Below, in pieces: positions 35,437 through 47,300 of a stretch of DNA of 64,000 nt. The notes beneath the pieces were generated by a model, which was not told the origin of the DNA, searched no databases, and saw only the letters and a program-made list of their open reading frames with translations. How positions within the stretch are numbered: position 1 is the first letter of the stretch; each line of letters begins with the position of its first letter. The position numbers and the translations under genes were made by a program. The stretch covers positions 744,001 to 808,000 of the forward strand of contig NW_027473352.1 of assembly GCF_050947335.1 (NCBI RefSeq), given 5' to 3'. The stretch comes from Megachile rotundata (taxonomy: Eukaryota; Arthropoda; Insecta; Hymenoptera; Megachilidae).

Positions 35437-35775
35437 TGGGTGATTGTGTGATTGTGTGATTGCGTGATTGTGTAGTTGTGCGATCGTGATTGTGTGATCG
35501 TGATTGTGTGATTGCGTGATTGTGATTGTGTGATTGTGTGACTGTGATTGTGTGACCGTGATTGTGTGACCGTAATTGTGTGATCATGATTGTGTGATCG
35601 TGATTGTGTGATCGTGATTGTGTGACCGTGATTGTGTGATCGTGACTTTGTGATTGTGTGATTGTGTGATTGTGTGATTGTGTGAATGTGTGATTGTGTT
35701 ACCGTTATTGTGTGACCGTGATTGTGTGGTTGCGACTGTGTGATTGTGACTGTGTGATTGTGCGAGTGTGTTATT
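35437..35775. repeat. Hybrid landmark cluster: type I left half, type II right half
   Basis: GGGTG, TAGTTG, TGATCA (about 35,582) and GACTTTG are type I. GTTACCGTTATTG and GCGACTG are type II. The switch lies between about 35,645 and 35,710. Private GCGAGTG (35,762), GCGATTG and GTTTGATTG follow. Confidence 0.75.
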
Positions 35776-37600
35776 GTGCGATTGTTTGATTGTGTGACCG
35801 TGTGATTGTGTGATTTTGTGATTGTGTGATTGTGTGATTGTGTGACCGTGATTGTGTGACCGCGATTTTGTGACCGTGATTGTGTGACCGTGATTGATTG
35901 ACCGTGATTGAGTGACCGTGATTGTGTGATCGTGTGATTGTGTGATTGTGTGATTGTGATTGTGTGATTGTGATTGTGTGATTGTGATTGTGTGATTGTG
36001 ATTGTGTGATTGTGATTGTGTGATTGTGATTGTGTGATTGTGATTGTGTGATTGTGATTGTGTGATTGTGATTGTGTGATTGTGATTGTGTGATTGTGAT
36101 TGTGTGATTGTGATTGTGTGATTGTGATTGTGTGATAGTGTCTGTGTGATTGTGTGATTGTGATTGTGTGATAGTGTCTGTGTGATTGTGTGAGTGTGTG
36201 ATTGTGTGATTGTGTGATTGTGTGATTGTGTGATTGTGTGATTGAGTGATTGTGTGATTGTGTGATTGTGTGATTGTGTGATTGTGTGATTTTGTGATTG
36301 TGTGATTGTGTGATTGTGTGACCGTGATTGTGTGACCGCGATTTTGTGACCGTGATTGTGTGACCGTGATTGAGTGACCGTGATTGAGTGACCGTGATTG
36401 TGTGATCGTGTGATTGTGTGATTGTGTGATTGTGATTGTGCGATTGTGATTGTGTGATTGTGAGATTGTGTGAATTGTGTGATTGTGTGATTGTGTGAAT
36501 ATGTGATTGTGTGACCGTGATTGTGTGATTGATGATGGTGTGATTGTGTGATTGTGTGATTGTGTGATTGTGTGATTGTGTGATTGTGTGATTCTGTGAT
36601 TCTGTGATTGTGTGATTGTGTAATTGTGATTGTGCGATTGTGATTGGGTGATTGTGTGATTGTGAGATTGTGTGATTGTGTGATTGTGTGATTGTGTGAT
36701 TGTGTGATTGTGATTGTGTGATTGTGTGATTGTGTGATTGTGTGATTGTGTGACTGTGTGATTGTGTGATTGTGTGCTTGTGTGATTGTGTGATTTTGTG
36801 ATTGAGTGATTGTGTGATTGTGTGATTGTGTGAATGTGTGATTGTGTGACCGTGATAGGGTGATTGATGATTGAGTGATTGTGTGATTGTGTGATTGTGT
36901 GATTGTGTGATTGTGTGATTGTGTGATTGTGTGATTGTGTGATTGTGTGATTGTGTGATTGTGTGATTGTGAGATTGTGTGAATGTGTGATTGTGTTACC
37001 GTTATTGTGTGACCGTGATTGTGTGGTTGCGACTGTGTGATTGTGACTGTGTGATTGTCTGAGTGTGTTATTGTGTGATTGAGTGATTGTGTGACTGTGT
37101 GATTGTGTGATTGTGTGATTTTGTGATTGTGTGATCGTGTGATTGTGTGACCGTGATTGTGTGACCGCGATTTTGTGACCGTGATTGTGTGACCGTGATT
37201 GAGTGACCGTGATTGAGTGACCGTGATTGTGTGATCGTGTGATTGTGTGATTGTGTGATTGTGATTGTGTGATTGTGATTGTGTGATTGTGATTGTGTGA
37301 TTGTGATTGTGTGATTGTGATTGTGTGATAGTGTCTGTGTGATTGTGTGAGTGTGTGATTGTGTGATTGTGTGATTGTGTGGTTGTGTGATTGTGTGACT
37401 GTGTGATTGTGTGATTGTGTGATTGTGCGATTGTGATTGTGTGATTGTGTGATTGTGTGATTGTGTGATTGTGTGATTGTGTGACTGTGTGATTGTGTGA
37501 TTGTGTGATTGTGTGATTGTGTGATTGTGTGATTGTGTGATTGTGTGATTGTGTGATTGTGTGATTGTGTGATTGTGTGATTGTGTGACTGTGTGATTGT
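35776..37600. repeat. Segment related to 32,798-34,400 (offset ~3.05 kb)
   Basis: Repeats the 14-bp tract without GCGTG (35,950-36,131), TAGTGTCTG pair, GACCGCG (36,338), GATGATGG (36,532), adjacent double TTCTG (36,592), GCTTG (36,778), GATAGGGTGATTGATGATTG (about 36,850), GTTACCGTTATTG (36,997), GTCTGAG (37,057; partner 34,001) and GATCGTG (about 37,134). The shared double TTCTG and GTCTGAG show common descent. Similarity stops near 37,490, where this copy runs into 8-mers and GACTG units. Confidence 0.75.
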
Positions 37601-39100
37601 GTGATTGTGTGATTGTGCGATTGTGATTGTGTGATTGTGTGATTGTGTGATTGTGTGATTGTGTGATTGTGTGATTGTGTGAATGTGTGATTGTGTGACC
37701 GTGATTGTGTGATTGATGATTGTGTGATTGTGGGATTGTGTGATTGTGTGATTGTGTGATTGTGTGATTGTGTGATTGTGTGATTGTGTGATTGTGTGAT
37801 TGTGTAATTGTGATTGTGCGATTGTGATTGTGTGATTGTGTGATTGTGTGATTGTGAGATTGTGTGATTGTGTGATTGTGTGATTGTGTGATTGTGTGAT
37901 TGTGATTGTGTAATTGTGATTGTGCGATTGTGATTGTGTAATTGTGAGATTGTGTGAATTGTGTGATTGTGTGATTGTGTGAATGTGTGATTGTGTGACC
38001 GTGATTGTGTGATTGATGATGGTGTGATTGTGTGATTGTGTGATTGTGTGATTGTGTGATTGTGTGATTCTGTGATTGTGTGATTGTGTGATTGTGTAAT
38101 TGTGATTGTGCGATTGTGACTGTGTGATTGTGTGATTGTGTGATTGTGCGATTGTGATTGTGTGATTGTGTGATTGTGTGATTGTGTGATTGTGTGATTG
38201 TGTGACTGTGTGATTGTGTGATTGTGTGATTGTGTGATTGTGTGATTGTGTGATTGTGTGATTGTGTGATTGTGTGATTGTGTGATTGTGTGATTGTGTG
38301 ATTGTGTGATTGTGTGATTGTGTGATTGTGTGACTGTGTGATTGTGTGATTGTGTGATTGTGCGATTGTGATTGTGTGATTGTGTGATAGTGTGATTGTG
38401 TGATTGTGTGAATGTGTGATTGTGTGACCGTGATTGTGTGATTGATGATTGTGTGATTGTGTGATTGTGTGATTGTGTGATTGTGTGATTGTGTGATTGT
38501 GTGATTGTGTGATTGTGTGATTGTGTGATTGTGTGATTGTATAATTGTGATTGTGCGATTGTGATTGTGTGATTGTGTGATTGTGTGATTGTGAGATTGT
38601 GTGATTGTGTGATTGTGTGATTGTGTGATTGTGTGATTGTGATTGTGTAATTGTGATTGTGCGATTGTGATTGTGTAATTGTGAGATTGTGTGAATTGTG
38701 TGATTGTGTGATTGTGTGAATGTGTGATTGTGTGACCGTGATTGTGTGATTGATGATGGTGTGATTGTGTGATTGTGTGATTGTGTGATTGTGTGATTGT
38801 GTGATTCTGTGATTGTGTGATTGTGTGATTGTGTAATTGTGATTGTGCGATTGTGATTGTGTGATTGTGTGATTGTGAGATTGTGTGATTGTGTGATTGT
38901 GTGATTATGTGATTGTGTGATTGTGTGATTGTGATTGTGTGATTGTGTGATTGTGTGATTGTGTGATTGTGTGATTGTGAGATTGTGTGAATTGTGTGAT
39001 TGTGTGATTGTGTGATTGTGTGATTGTGTGATTGTGTGATTGTGTGATTGTGTGATTGTGTGATTGTGTGATTGTGTGATTGTGTGACCGTGATTGTGTG
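37601..39100. repeat. Two ~0.73 kb modules, dispersed copy of 1-1,700
   Basis: GATGATTG at 37,714 recurs at 38,444, and GATGATGG at 38,014 recurs at 38,752. Against the window start the offset is about 37,587-37,619 bp at five landmarks, including the private GCGATTGTGACTG (about 491 and 38,110). A ~196-bp stretch present near 1,400-1,700 (GTAATTG, GAGATTATG, GTGTTATTG) is missing here before 39,100. GTATAATTG near 38,539 is private. Confidence 0.75.
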
Positions 39101-41725
39101 ACCGCGACTTTGTGACCGTGATTGTGTGACCGTCATTGATTGACCGTGATTGAGTGACCGTGAATGTGTGATCGTGTGATTGTGTGATTGTGTGATTGTG
39201 TGATTGTGATTGTGTGATTGTGATTGTATGATTGTGATTGTGTGATTGTGATTGTGTGATTGTGATTGCGTGATTGTGATTGTGTGATTGTGATTGTGTG
39301 ATTGTGATTGTGTGATTGTGATTGTGTGATTGTGATTGTGTGATAGTGTCTGTGTGATTGTGTGACTGTGATTGTGTGATAGTGTCTGTGTGATTGTGTG
39401 AGTGTGTGATTGTGTGATTGTGTGATTGTGAGATTGTGTGATTGTGTGATTGAGTGATTGTGTGATTGTGTGATTGTGTGATTGTGTGATTGTGTGATTG
39501 TGTGATTGTGTGATTGTGTGAATGTGTGATTGTGTGACCGTGATTGTGTGATTGATGATTGTGTGATTGTGTGATTGTGTGATTGTGTGATTGTGTGATT
39601 GTGTGATTGTGTGATTGTGTGATTGTGTGATTGTGTGATTGTGCGATTGTGTGATTGTGTGATTGTGTGATTGTGTGATTGTGTGATTGTGTGATTGTGT
39701 GATTGTGTGACTGTGTGATTGTGTGATTGTGTGATTGTGTGATTGTGTGATTGTGTGATTGCGTGATTGTGATGGTGTGATGGTATGACTGTGTGATTGT
39801 GTGATTGTGTGATTGTGAGATTGTGTGATTGTGTGATTGAGTGATTGAGTGATTGTGTGCTTGTGTGATTGTGTGATTTTGTGATTGAGTGATTGTGTGA
39901 TTGTGTGATTGTGTGAATGTGTGATTGTGTGACCGTGATTGTGTGATTGATGATTGTGTGATTGTGTGATTGTGTGATTGTGTGATTGTGTGATTGTGTA
40001 ACTGTGATTGTGCGATTGTGATTGTGTGATTGTGCGATTGTGTGATTGTGAGATTGTGTGATTGTGTGAATGTGTGATTGTGTGACCGTGATTGTGTGAT
40101 TGATGATGGTGTGATTGTGTGATTGTGTGATTGTGTGATTGTGTGATTGTGTGATTGTGTGATTGTGTGATTGTGTGATTGTGTGAATGTGTGATTGTGT
40201 TACCGTTATTGTGTGACCGTGATTGTGTGGTTGCGACTGTGTGATTGTGACTGTGTGATTGTGTGAGTGTGTTATTGTGTGATTGAGTGATTGTGTGACT
40301 GTGTGATTGTGTGATTGTGTGATTTTGTGATTGTGTGATTGTGTGATTGTGTGACCGTGATTGTGTGACCGCGATTTTGTGACCGTGATTGTGTGATCGT
40401 GTGATTGTGTGATTGTGTGATTGTGTGATTGTGATTGTGTAATTGTGATTGTGCGATTGTGATTGTGTGATTGTGAGATTGTGTGAATTGTGTGATTGTG
40501 TGATTGTGTGAATGTGTGATTGTGTGACCGTGATTGTGTGATTGATGATGGTGTGATTGTGTGATTGTGTGAGTGTGTGATTGTGTGATTGTGTGATTCT
40601 GTGATTGTGTGATTGTGTGATTGTGTAATTGTGATTGTGCGATTGTGATTGTGTGATTGTGTAATTGTGTTATTGTGTGATTGTGTGATTGTGTGATTGT
40701 GTGATTGTGTGATTGTGTGATTGTGTGATTGTGTGATTGTGTGATTGTGTGATTGTGTGATTGTGTGATTGTGTGATTGTGTGATTGTGTGATTGTGTGA
40801 TTGTGTGATTGTGTGATTGTGTGATTGTGTGATTGTGTGATTGGGTGATTGTGTGATTGTGTGATTGCGTGATTGTGTAGTTGTGCGATCGTGATTGTGT
40901 GATCGTGATTGTGTGATTGCGTGATTGTGATTGTGTGATTGTGTGACTGTGATTGTGTGACCGTGATTGTGTGACCGTAATTGTGTGATCATGATTGTGT
41001 GATCGTGATTGTGTGATCGTGATTGTGTGACCGTGATTGTGTGATCGTGACTTTGTGATTGTGTGATTGTGTGATTGTGTGATTGTGTGAATGTGTGATT
41101 GTGTTACCGTTATGGTGTGACCGTGATTGTGTGGTTGCGACAGTGTGATTGTGACTGTGTGATTGTGTGAGTGTGTTATTGTGTGATTGTGTGATTGTGT
41201 GACCGTGTGATTGTGTGATTTTGTGATTGTGTGATTGTGTGATTGTGTGACCGTGATTGTGTGACCGCGATTTTGTGACCGTGATTGTGTGACCGTGATT
41301 GATTGACCGTGATTGAGTGACCGTGATTGTGTGATCGTGTGATTGTGTGATTGTGTGATTGTGATTGTGTGATTGTGATTGTGTGATTGTGATTGTGTGA
41401 TAGTGTCTGTGTGATTGTGTGATTGTGATTGTGTGATAGTGTCTGTGTGATTGTGTGAGTGTGTGATTGTGTGATTGTGTGATTGTGTGATTGTGTGATT
41501 GTGTGATTGAGTGATTGTGTGATTGTGTGATTGTGTGCTTGTGTGATTGTGTGATTTTGTGATTGAGTGATTGTGTGATTGTGTGATTGTGTGAATGTGT
41601 GATTGTGTGACCGTGATTGTGTGATTGATGATTGTGTGATTGTGTGATTGTGTGATTGTGTGATTGTGTGATTGTGTGATTGTGTGATTGTGTGATTGTG
41701 TGATTGTGTGATTGTGTGATTGTCA
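39101..41725. repeat. Dispersed copy of the A/B higher-order repeat
   Basis: Shares GACCGTCATTGATTG (39,132) with copies A and B. It carries the GTAACTG segment (about 40,000) present in B but missing in A, and the private GTGAGTG after GATGATGG (about 40,570) that also occurs near 3,222 and 7,603. TGATCA positions differ from B by exactly 32,999 bp at two sites (7,988/40,987 and 9,223/42,222). Confidence 0.8.
40843..41180. repeat. Type I landmark cluster
   Basis: Complete type I set with TGATCA at about 40,987. It reads GTTACCG where A and B read GATACCG. The paired type II cluster lies 1,235 bp downstream. Confidence 0.8.
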
Positions 41726-42041
41726 TTGTGTGATTGTGTGATTGTGTGATTGTGTGATTGTGTGATTGTGTGATTGTGTGATTGTGTGATTGTGTGATTG
41801 AGTGATTGTGTGATTTTGTGATTGTGTGATTTTGTGATTGAGTGATTGTGTGATTGTGTGATTGTGTGATTGTGTGATTGTGTGGTTGTGTGATTGTGTG
41901 ACTGTGTGATTGTGTGATTGTGTGATTGTGCGATTGTGATTGTGTGATTGTGTGATTGTGTGATTGTGTGATTGTGTGACTGTGTGATTGTGTGATTGTG
42001 TGATTGTGTGATTGTGTGATTGTGTGATTGTGTGATTGTGT

Positions 42042-42410
42042 GATGGTGTCATTGTGTGATTGCGTGATTGTGTGATTGTGTGATTGTGTGATTGTGTGAT
42101 TGCGTGATTGTGTGGTTGTGCGATCGTGATTGTGTGATCGTGATTGTGTGATTGCGTGATTGTGATTGTGTGATTGTGTGACTGTGATTGTGTGACCGTG
42201 ATTGTGTGACCGTAATTGTGTGATCATGATTGTGTGATCGTGATTGTGTGACCGTGATTGTGTGACCGTGATTGTGTGATCGTGATTTTGTGATTGTGTG
42301 ATTGTGTGATTGTGTGAATGTGTGATTGTGTTACCGTTATTGTGTGACCGTGATTGTGTGGTTGCGACTGTGTGATTGTGACTGTGTGATTGTGTGAGTG
42401 TGTTATTGTG
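42042..42410. repeat. Type II landmark cluster
   Basis: Complete type II set with TGATCA at about 42,222. One GATCG after TGATCA is changed to GACCG (about 42,250), a private variant. Confidence 0.8.
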
Positions 42411-43813
42411 TGATTGAGTGATTGTGTGACTGTGTGATTGTGTGATTGTGTGATTTTGTGATTGTGTGATTGTGTGATTGTGTGACCGTGATTGTGTGAC
42501 CGCGATTTTGTGACCGTGATTGTGTGACCGTGATTGAGTGACCGTGATTGAGTGACCGTGATTGTGTGATCGTGTGATTGTGTGATTGTGTGATTGTGAT
42601 TGTGTGATTGTGATTGTGTGATAGTGTCTGTGTGATTGTGTGAGTGTGTGATTGTGTTATTGTGTGATTGTGTGATTGTGTGGTTGTGTGATTGTGTGAC
42701 TGTGTGATTGTGTGATTGTGTGATTGTGCGATTGTGATTGTGTGATTGTGTGATTGTGTGATTGTGTGATTGTGTGATTGTGTGAATGTGTGATTGTGTG
42801 ACCGTGATTGTGTGATTGATGATTGTGTGATTGTGTGATTGTGTGATTGTGTGATTGTGTGATTGTGTGATTGTGTGATTGTGTGATTGTGTGATTGTGT
42901 GATTGTGTAATTGTGATTGTGCGATTGTGATTGTGTGATTGTGTGATTGTGTGATTGTGAGATTATGTGATTGTGTAATTGTGTTATTGTGTGATTGTGT
43001 GATTGTGTGATTGTGTGATTGTGTGATTGTGTGATTGTGTGATTGTGTGATTGTGTGATTGTGTGATTGTGTGATTGTGTGATTGTGTGACCGTGATTGT
43101 GTGACCGCGATTTTGTGACCGTGATTGTGTGACCGTGATTGAGTGACCGTGATTGAGTGACCGTGATTGTGTGATCGTGTGATTGTGTGATTGTGTGATT
43201 GTGATTGTGTGATTGTGATTGTGTGATAGTGTCTGTGTGATTGTGTGAGTGTGTGATTGTGTGATTGTGTGATTGTGTGATTGTGTGGTTGTGTGATTGT
43301 GTGACTGTGTGATTGTGTGATTGTGTGATTGTGCGATTGTGATTGTGTGATTGTGTGATTGTGTGATTGTGTGATTGTGTGATTGTGTGAATGTGTGATT
43401 GTGTGACCGTGATTGTGTGATTGATGATTGTGTGATTGTGTGATTGTGTGATTGTGTGATTGTGTGATTGTGTGATTGTGTGATTGTGTGATTGTGTGAT
43501 TGTGTGATTGTGATTGTGTGATTGTGTGATTGTGTGATTGTGTGATTGTGTGATTGTGTGATTGTGTGATTGTGTGATTGAGTGATTGTGTGATTTTGTG
43601 ATTGTGTGATTTTGTGATTGAGTGATTGTGTGATTGTGTGATTGTGTGATTGTGTGATTGTGTGGTTGTGTGATTGTGTGACTGTGTGATTGTGTGATTG
43701 TGTGATTGTGCGATTGTGATTGTGTGATTGTGTGATTGTGTGATTGTGTGATTGTGTGACTGTGTGATTGTGTGATTGTGTGATTGTGTGATTGTGTGAT
43801 TGTGTGATTGTGT

Positions 43814-44180
43814 GATGGTGTCATTGTGTGATTGCGTGATTGTGTGATTGTGTGATTGTGTGATTGTGTGATTGCGTGATTGTGTGGTTGTGCGATCGTG
43901 ATTGTGTGATCGTGATTGTGTGATTGCGTGATTGTGATTGTGTGATGGTGTGACTGTGATTGTGTGACCGTGATTGTGTGACCGTAATTGTGTGATCATG
44001 ATTGTGTGATCGTGATTGTGTGATCGTGATTGTGTGACCGTGATTGTGTGATCGTGATTTTGTGATTGTGTGATTGTGTGATTGTGTGAATGTGTGATTG
44101 TGTTACCGTTATTGTGTGACCGTGATTGTGTGGTTGCGACTGTGTGATTGTGACTGTGTGATTGTGTGAGTGTGTTATTG
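43814..44180. repeat. Type II landmark cluster (tandem copy)
   Basis: Complete type II set, 1,772 bp after the previous one. TGATCA is at about 43,994. A private GATGGTGTGACTG lies near 43,945. Confidence 0.8.
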
Positions 44181-44365
44181 TGTGATTGAGTGATTGTGTG
44201 ACTGTGTGATTGTGTGATTGTGTGATTTTGTGATTGTGTGATTGTGTGATTGTGTGACCGTGATTGTGTGACCGCGATTTTGTGACCGTGATTGTGTGAC
44301 CGTGATTGAGTGACCGTGATTGAGTGACCGTGATTGTGTGATCGTGTGATTGTGTGATTGTGTGA

Positions 44366-47300
44366 TTGTGATTGTGTGATTGTGATTGTGTGATAGTGTC
44401 TGTGTGATTGTGTGAGTGTGTGATTGTGTTATTGTGTGATTGTGTGATTGTGTGGTTGTGTGATTGTGTGACTGTGTGATTGTGTGATTGTGTGATTGTG
44501 CGATTGTGATTGTGTGATTGTGTGATTGTGTGATTGTGTGATTGTGTGATTGTGTGAATGTGTGATTGTGTGACCGTGATTGTGTGATTGATGATTGTGT
44601 GATTGTGTGATTGTGTGATTGTGTGATTGTGTGATTGTGTGATTGTGTGATTGTGTGATTGTGTGATTGTGTGATTGTGTAATTGTGATTGTGCGATTGT
44701 GATTGTGTGATTGTGTGATTGTGTGATTGTGAGATTATGTGATTGTGTAATTGTGTTATTGTGTGATTGTGTGATTGTGTGATTGTGTGATTGTGTGATT
44801 GTGTGATTGTGTGATTGTGTGATTGTGCGATTGTGTGATTGTGTGATTGTGTGATTGTGTGATTGTGTGACCGTGATTGTGTGACCGCGATTTTGTGACC
44901 GTGATTGTGTGACCGTGATTGAGTGACCGTGATTGAGTGACCGTGATTGTGTGATCGTGTGATTGTGTGATTGTGTGATTGTGATTGTGTGATTGTGATT
45001 GTGTGATAGTGTCTGTGTGATTGTGTGAGTGTGTGATTGTGTGATTGTGTGATTGTGTGATTGTGTGGTTGTGTGATTGTGTGACTGTGTGATTGTGTGA
45101 TTGTGTGATTGTGCGATTGTGATTGTGTGATTGTGTGATTGTGTGATTGTGTGATTGTGTGATTGTGTGAATGTGTGATTGTGTGACCGTGATTGTGTGA
45201 TTGATGATTGTGTGATTGTGTGATTGTGTGATTGTGTGATTGTGTGATTGTGTGATTGTGTGATTGTGTGATTGTGTGATTGTGTGATTGTGTGATTGTG
45301 TGATTGTGTAATTGTGATTGTGCGATTGTGATTGTGTGATTGTGTGATTGTGTGATTTTGAGATGGTGTGATTGTGTGATTGTGTGATTGTGTGATTGTG
45401 ATTGTGTAATTGTGATTGTGCGATTGTGATTGTGTAATTGTGAGATTGTGTGAATTGTGTGATTGTGTGATTGTGTGAATGTGTGATTGTGTGACCGTGA
45501 TTGTGTGATTGATGATGGTGTGATTGTGTGATGGTGTGATTGTGTGATTGTGTGATTCTGTGATTGTGTGATTGTGTGATTGTGTAATTGTGATTGTGCG
45601 ATTGTGATTGTGTGATTGTGTGATTGTGAGATTGTGTGATTGTGTGATTGTGTGATTGTGTAATTATGTGATTGTGTGATTGTGTGATTGTGATTGTGTG
45701 ATTGTGTGATTGTGTGATTGTGTGATTGTGAGATTGTGTGAATTGTGTGATTGTGTGATTGTGTGATTGTGTGATTGTGTGATTGTGTGATTGTGTGATT
45801 GTGTGATTGTGTGATTGTGTGATTGTGTGATTGTGTAATTGTGATTGTGCGATTGTGATTGTGTGATTGTGTGATTGTGTGATTGTGAGATTATGTGATT
45901 GTGTAATTGTGTTATTGTGTGATTGTGTGATTGTGTGATTGTGTGATTGTGTGATTGTGTGATTGTGTGATTGTGTGATTGTGTGATTGTGTGATTGTGT
46001 GATTGTGTGATTGTGTGACCGTGATTGTGTGACCGCGATTTTGTGACCGTGATTGTGTGACCGTGATTGATTGACCGTGATTGAGTGACCGTGATTGTGT
46101 GATCGTGTGATTGTGTGATTGTGTGATTGTGATTGTGTGATTGTGATTGTGTGATTGTGATTGTGTGATTGTGATTGTGTGATTGTGATTGTGTGATTGT
46201 GATTGTGTGATTGTGATTGTGTGATAGTGTCTGTGTGATTGTGTGACTGTGATTGTGTGATAGTGTCTGTGTGATTGTGTGAGTGTGTGATTGTGTGATT
46301 GTGTGATTGTGAGATTGTGTGATTGTGTGATTGAGTGATTGTGTGATTGTGTGATTGTGTGATTGTGTGATTGTGTGATTGTGTGATTGTGTGATTGTGT
46401 GATTGTGTGATTGTGTGATTGTGTGATTGTGTGATTGTGTGATTGTGTGATTGTGTGATTGTGTGATTGTGTGATTGTGTGATTGTGTGATTGTGTGACT
46501 GTGTGATTGTGTGATTGTGTGATTGTGTGATTGTGTGATTGTGTGATTGTGTGATTGCGTGATTGTGTGATTGTGTGATTGTGTGATTGTGTGATTGTGT
46601 GATTGTGTGATTGTGTGATTGTGTGATTGTGTAATTGTGATTGTGCGATTGTGATTGTGTGATTGTGTGATTGTGTGATTGTGAGATTATGTGATTGTGT
46701 AATTGTGTTATTGTGTGATTGTGTGATTGTGTGATTGTGTGATTGTGTGATTGTGTGATTGTGTGATTGTGTGATTGTGTGATTGTGTGATTGTGTGATT
46801 GTGTGATTGTGTGATTGTGTGACCGTGATTGTGTGACCGCGATTTTGTGACCGTGATTGTGTGACCGTGATTGATTGACCGTGATTGAGTGACCGTGATT
46901 GTGTGATCGTGTGATTGTGTGATTGTGTGATTGTGATTGTGTGATTGTGATTGTGTGATTGTGATTGTGTGATTGTGATTGTGTGATTGTGATTGTGTGA
47001 TTGTGATTGTGTGATTGTGATTGTGTGATTGTGATTGCGTGATTGTGATTGTGTGATTGTGATTGTGTGATTGTGATTGTGTGATTGTGATTGTGTGATA
47101 GTGTCTGTGTGATTGTGTGACTGTGATTGTGTGATAGTGTCTGTGTGATTGTGTGAGTGTGTGATTGTGTGATTGTGTGATTGTGAGATTGTGTGATTGT
47201 GTGATTGAGTGATTGTGTGATTGTGTGATTGTGTGATTGTGTGATTGTGTGATTGTGTGATTGTGTGATTGTGTGATTGTGTGATTGTGTGATTGTGTGA

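Larger units (their letters stand above)
41725..45280. repeat. Tandem duplication with a ~1.775 kb unit
   Basis: Landmarks recur at 1,772-1,780 bp: GATTGAG 41,799/43,579, GTCATTG 42,049/43,821, GCGATTTT 42,502/44,274, GCG 43,107/44,887 and AATG 43,391/45,171. Each copy holds the GATTGAG/GATTTTG ladder, a type II cluster, two GACCGCG modules and a GAATG-GATGATTG module. The junction is near 43,500. A private GTGTTATTG after GTGAGTG (about 42,655 and 44,430) is shared by both copies. Confidence 0.85.
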
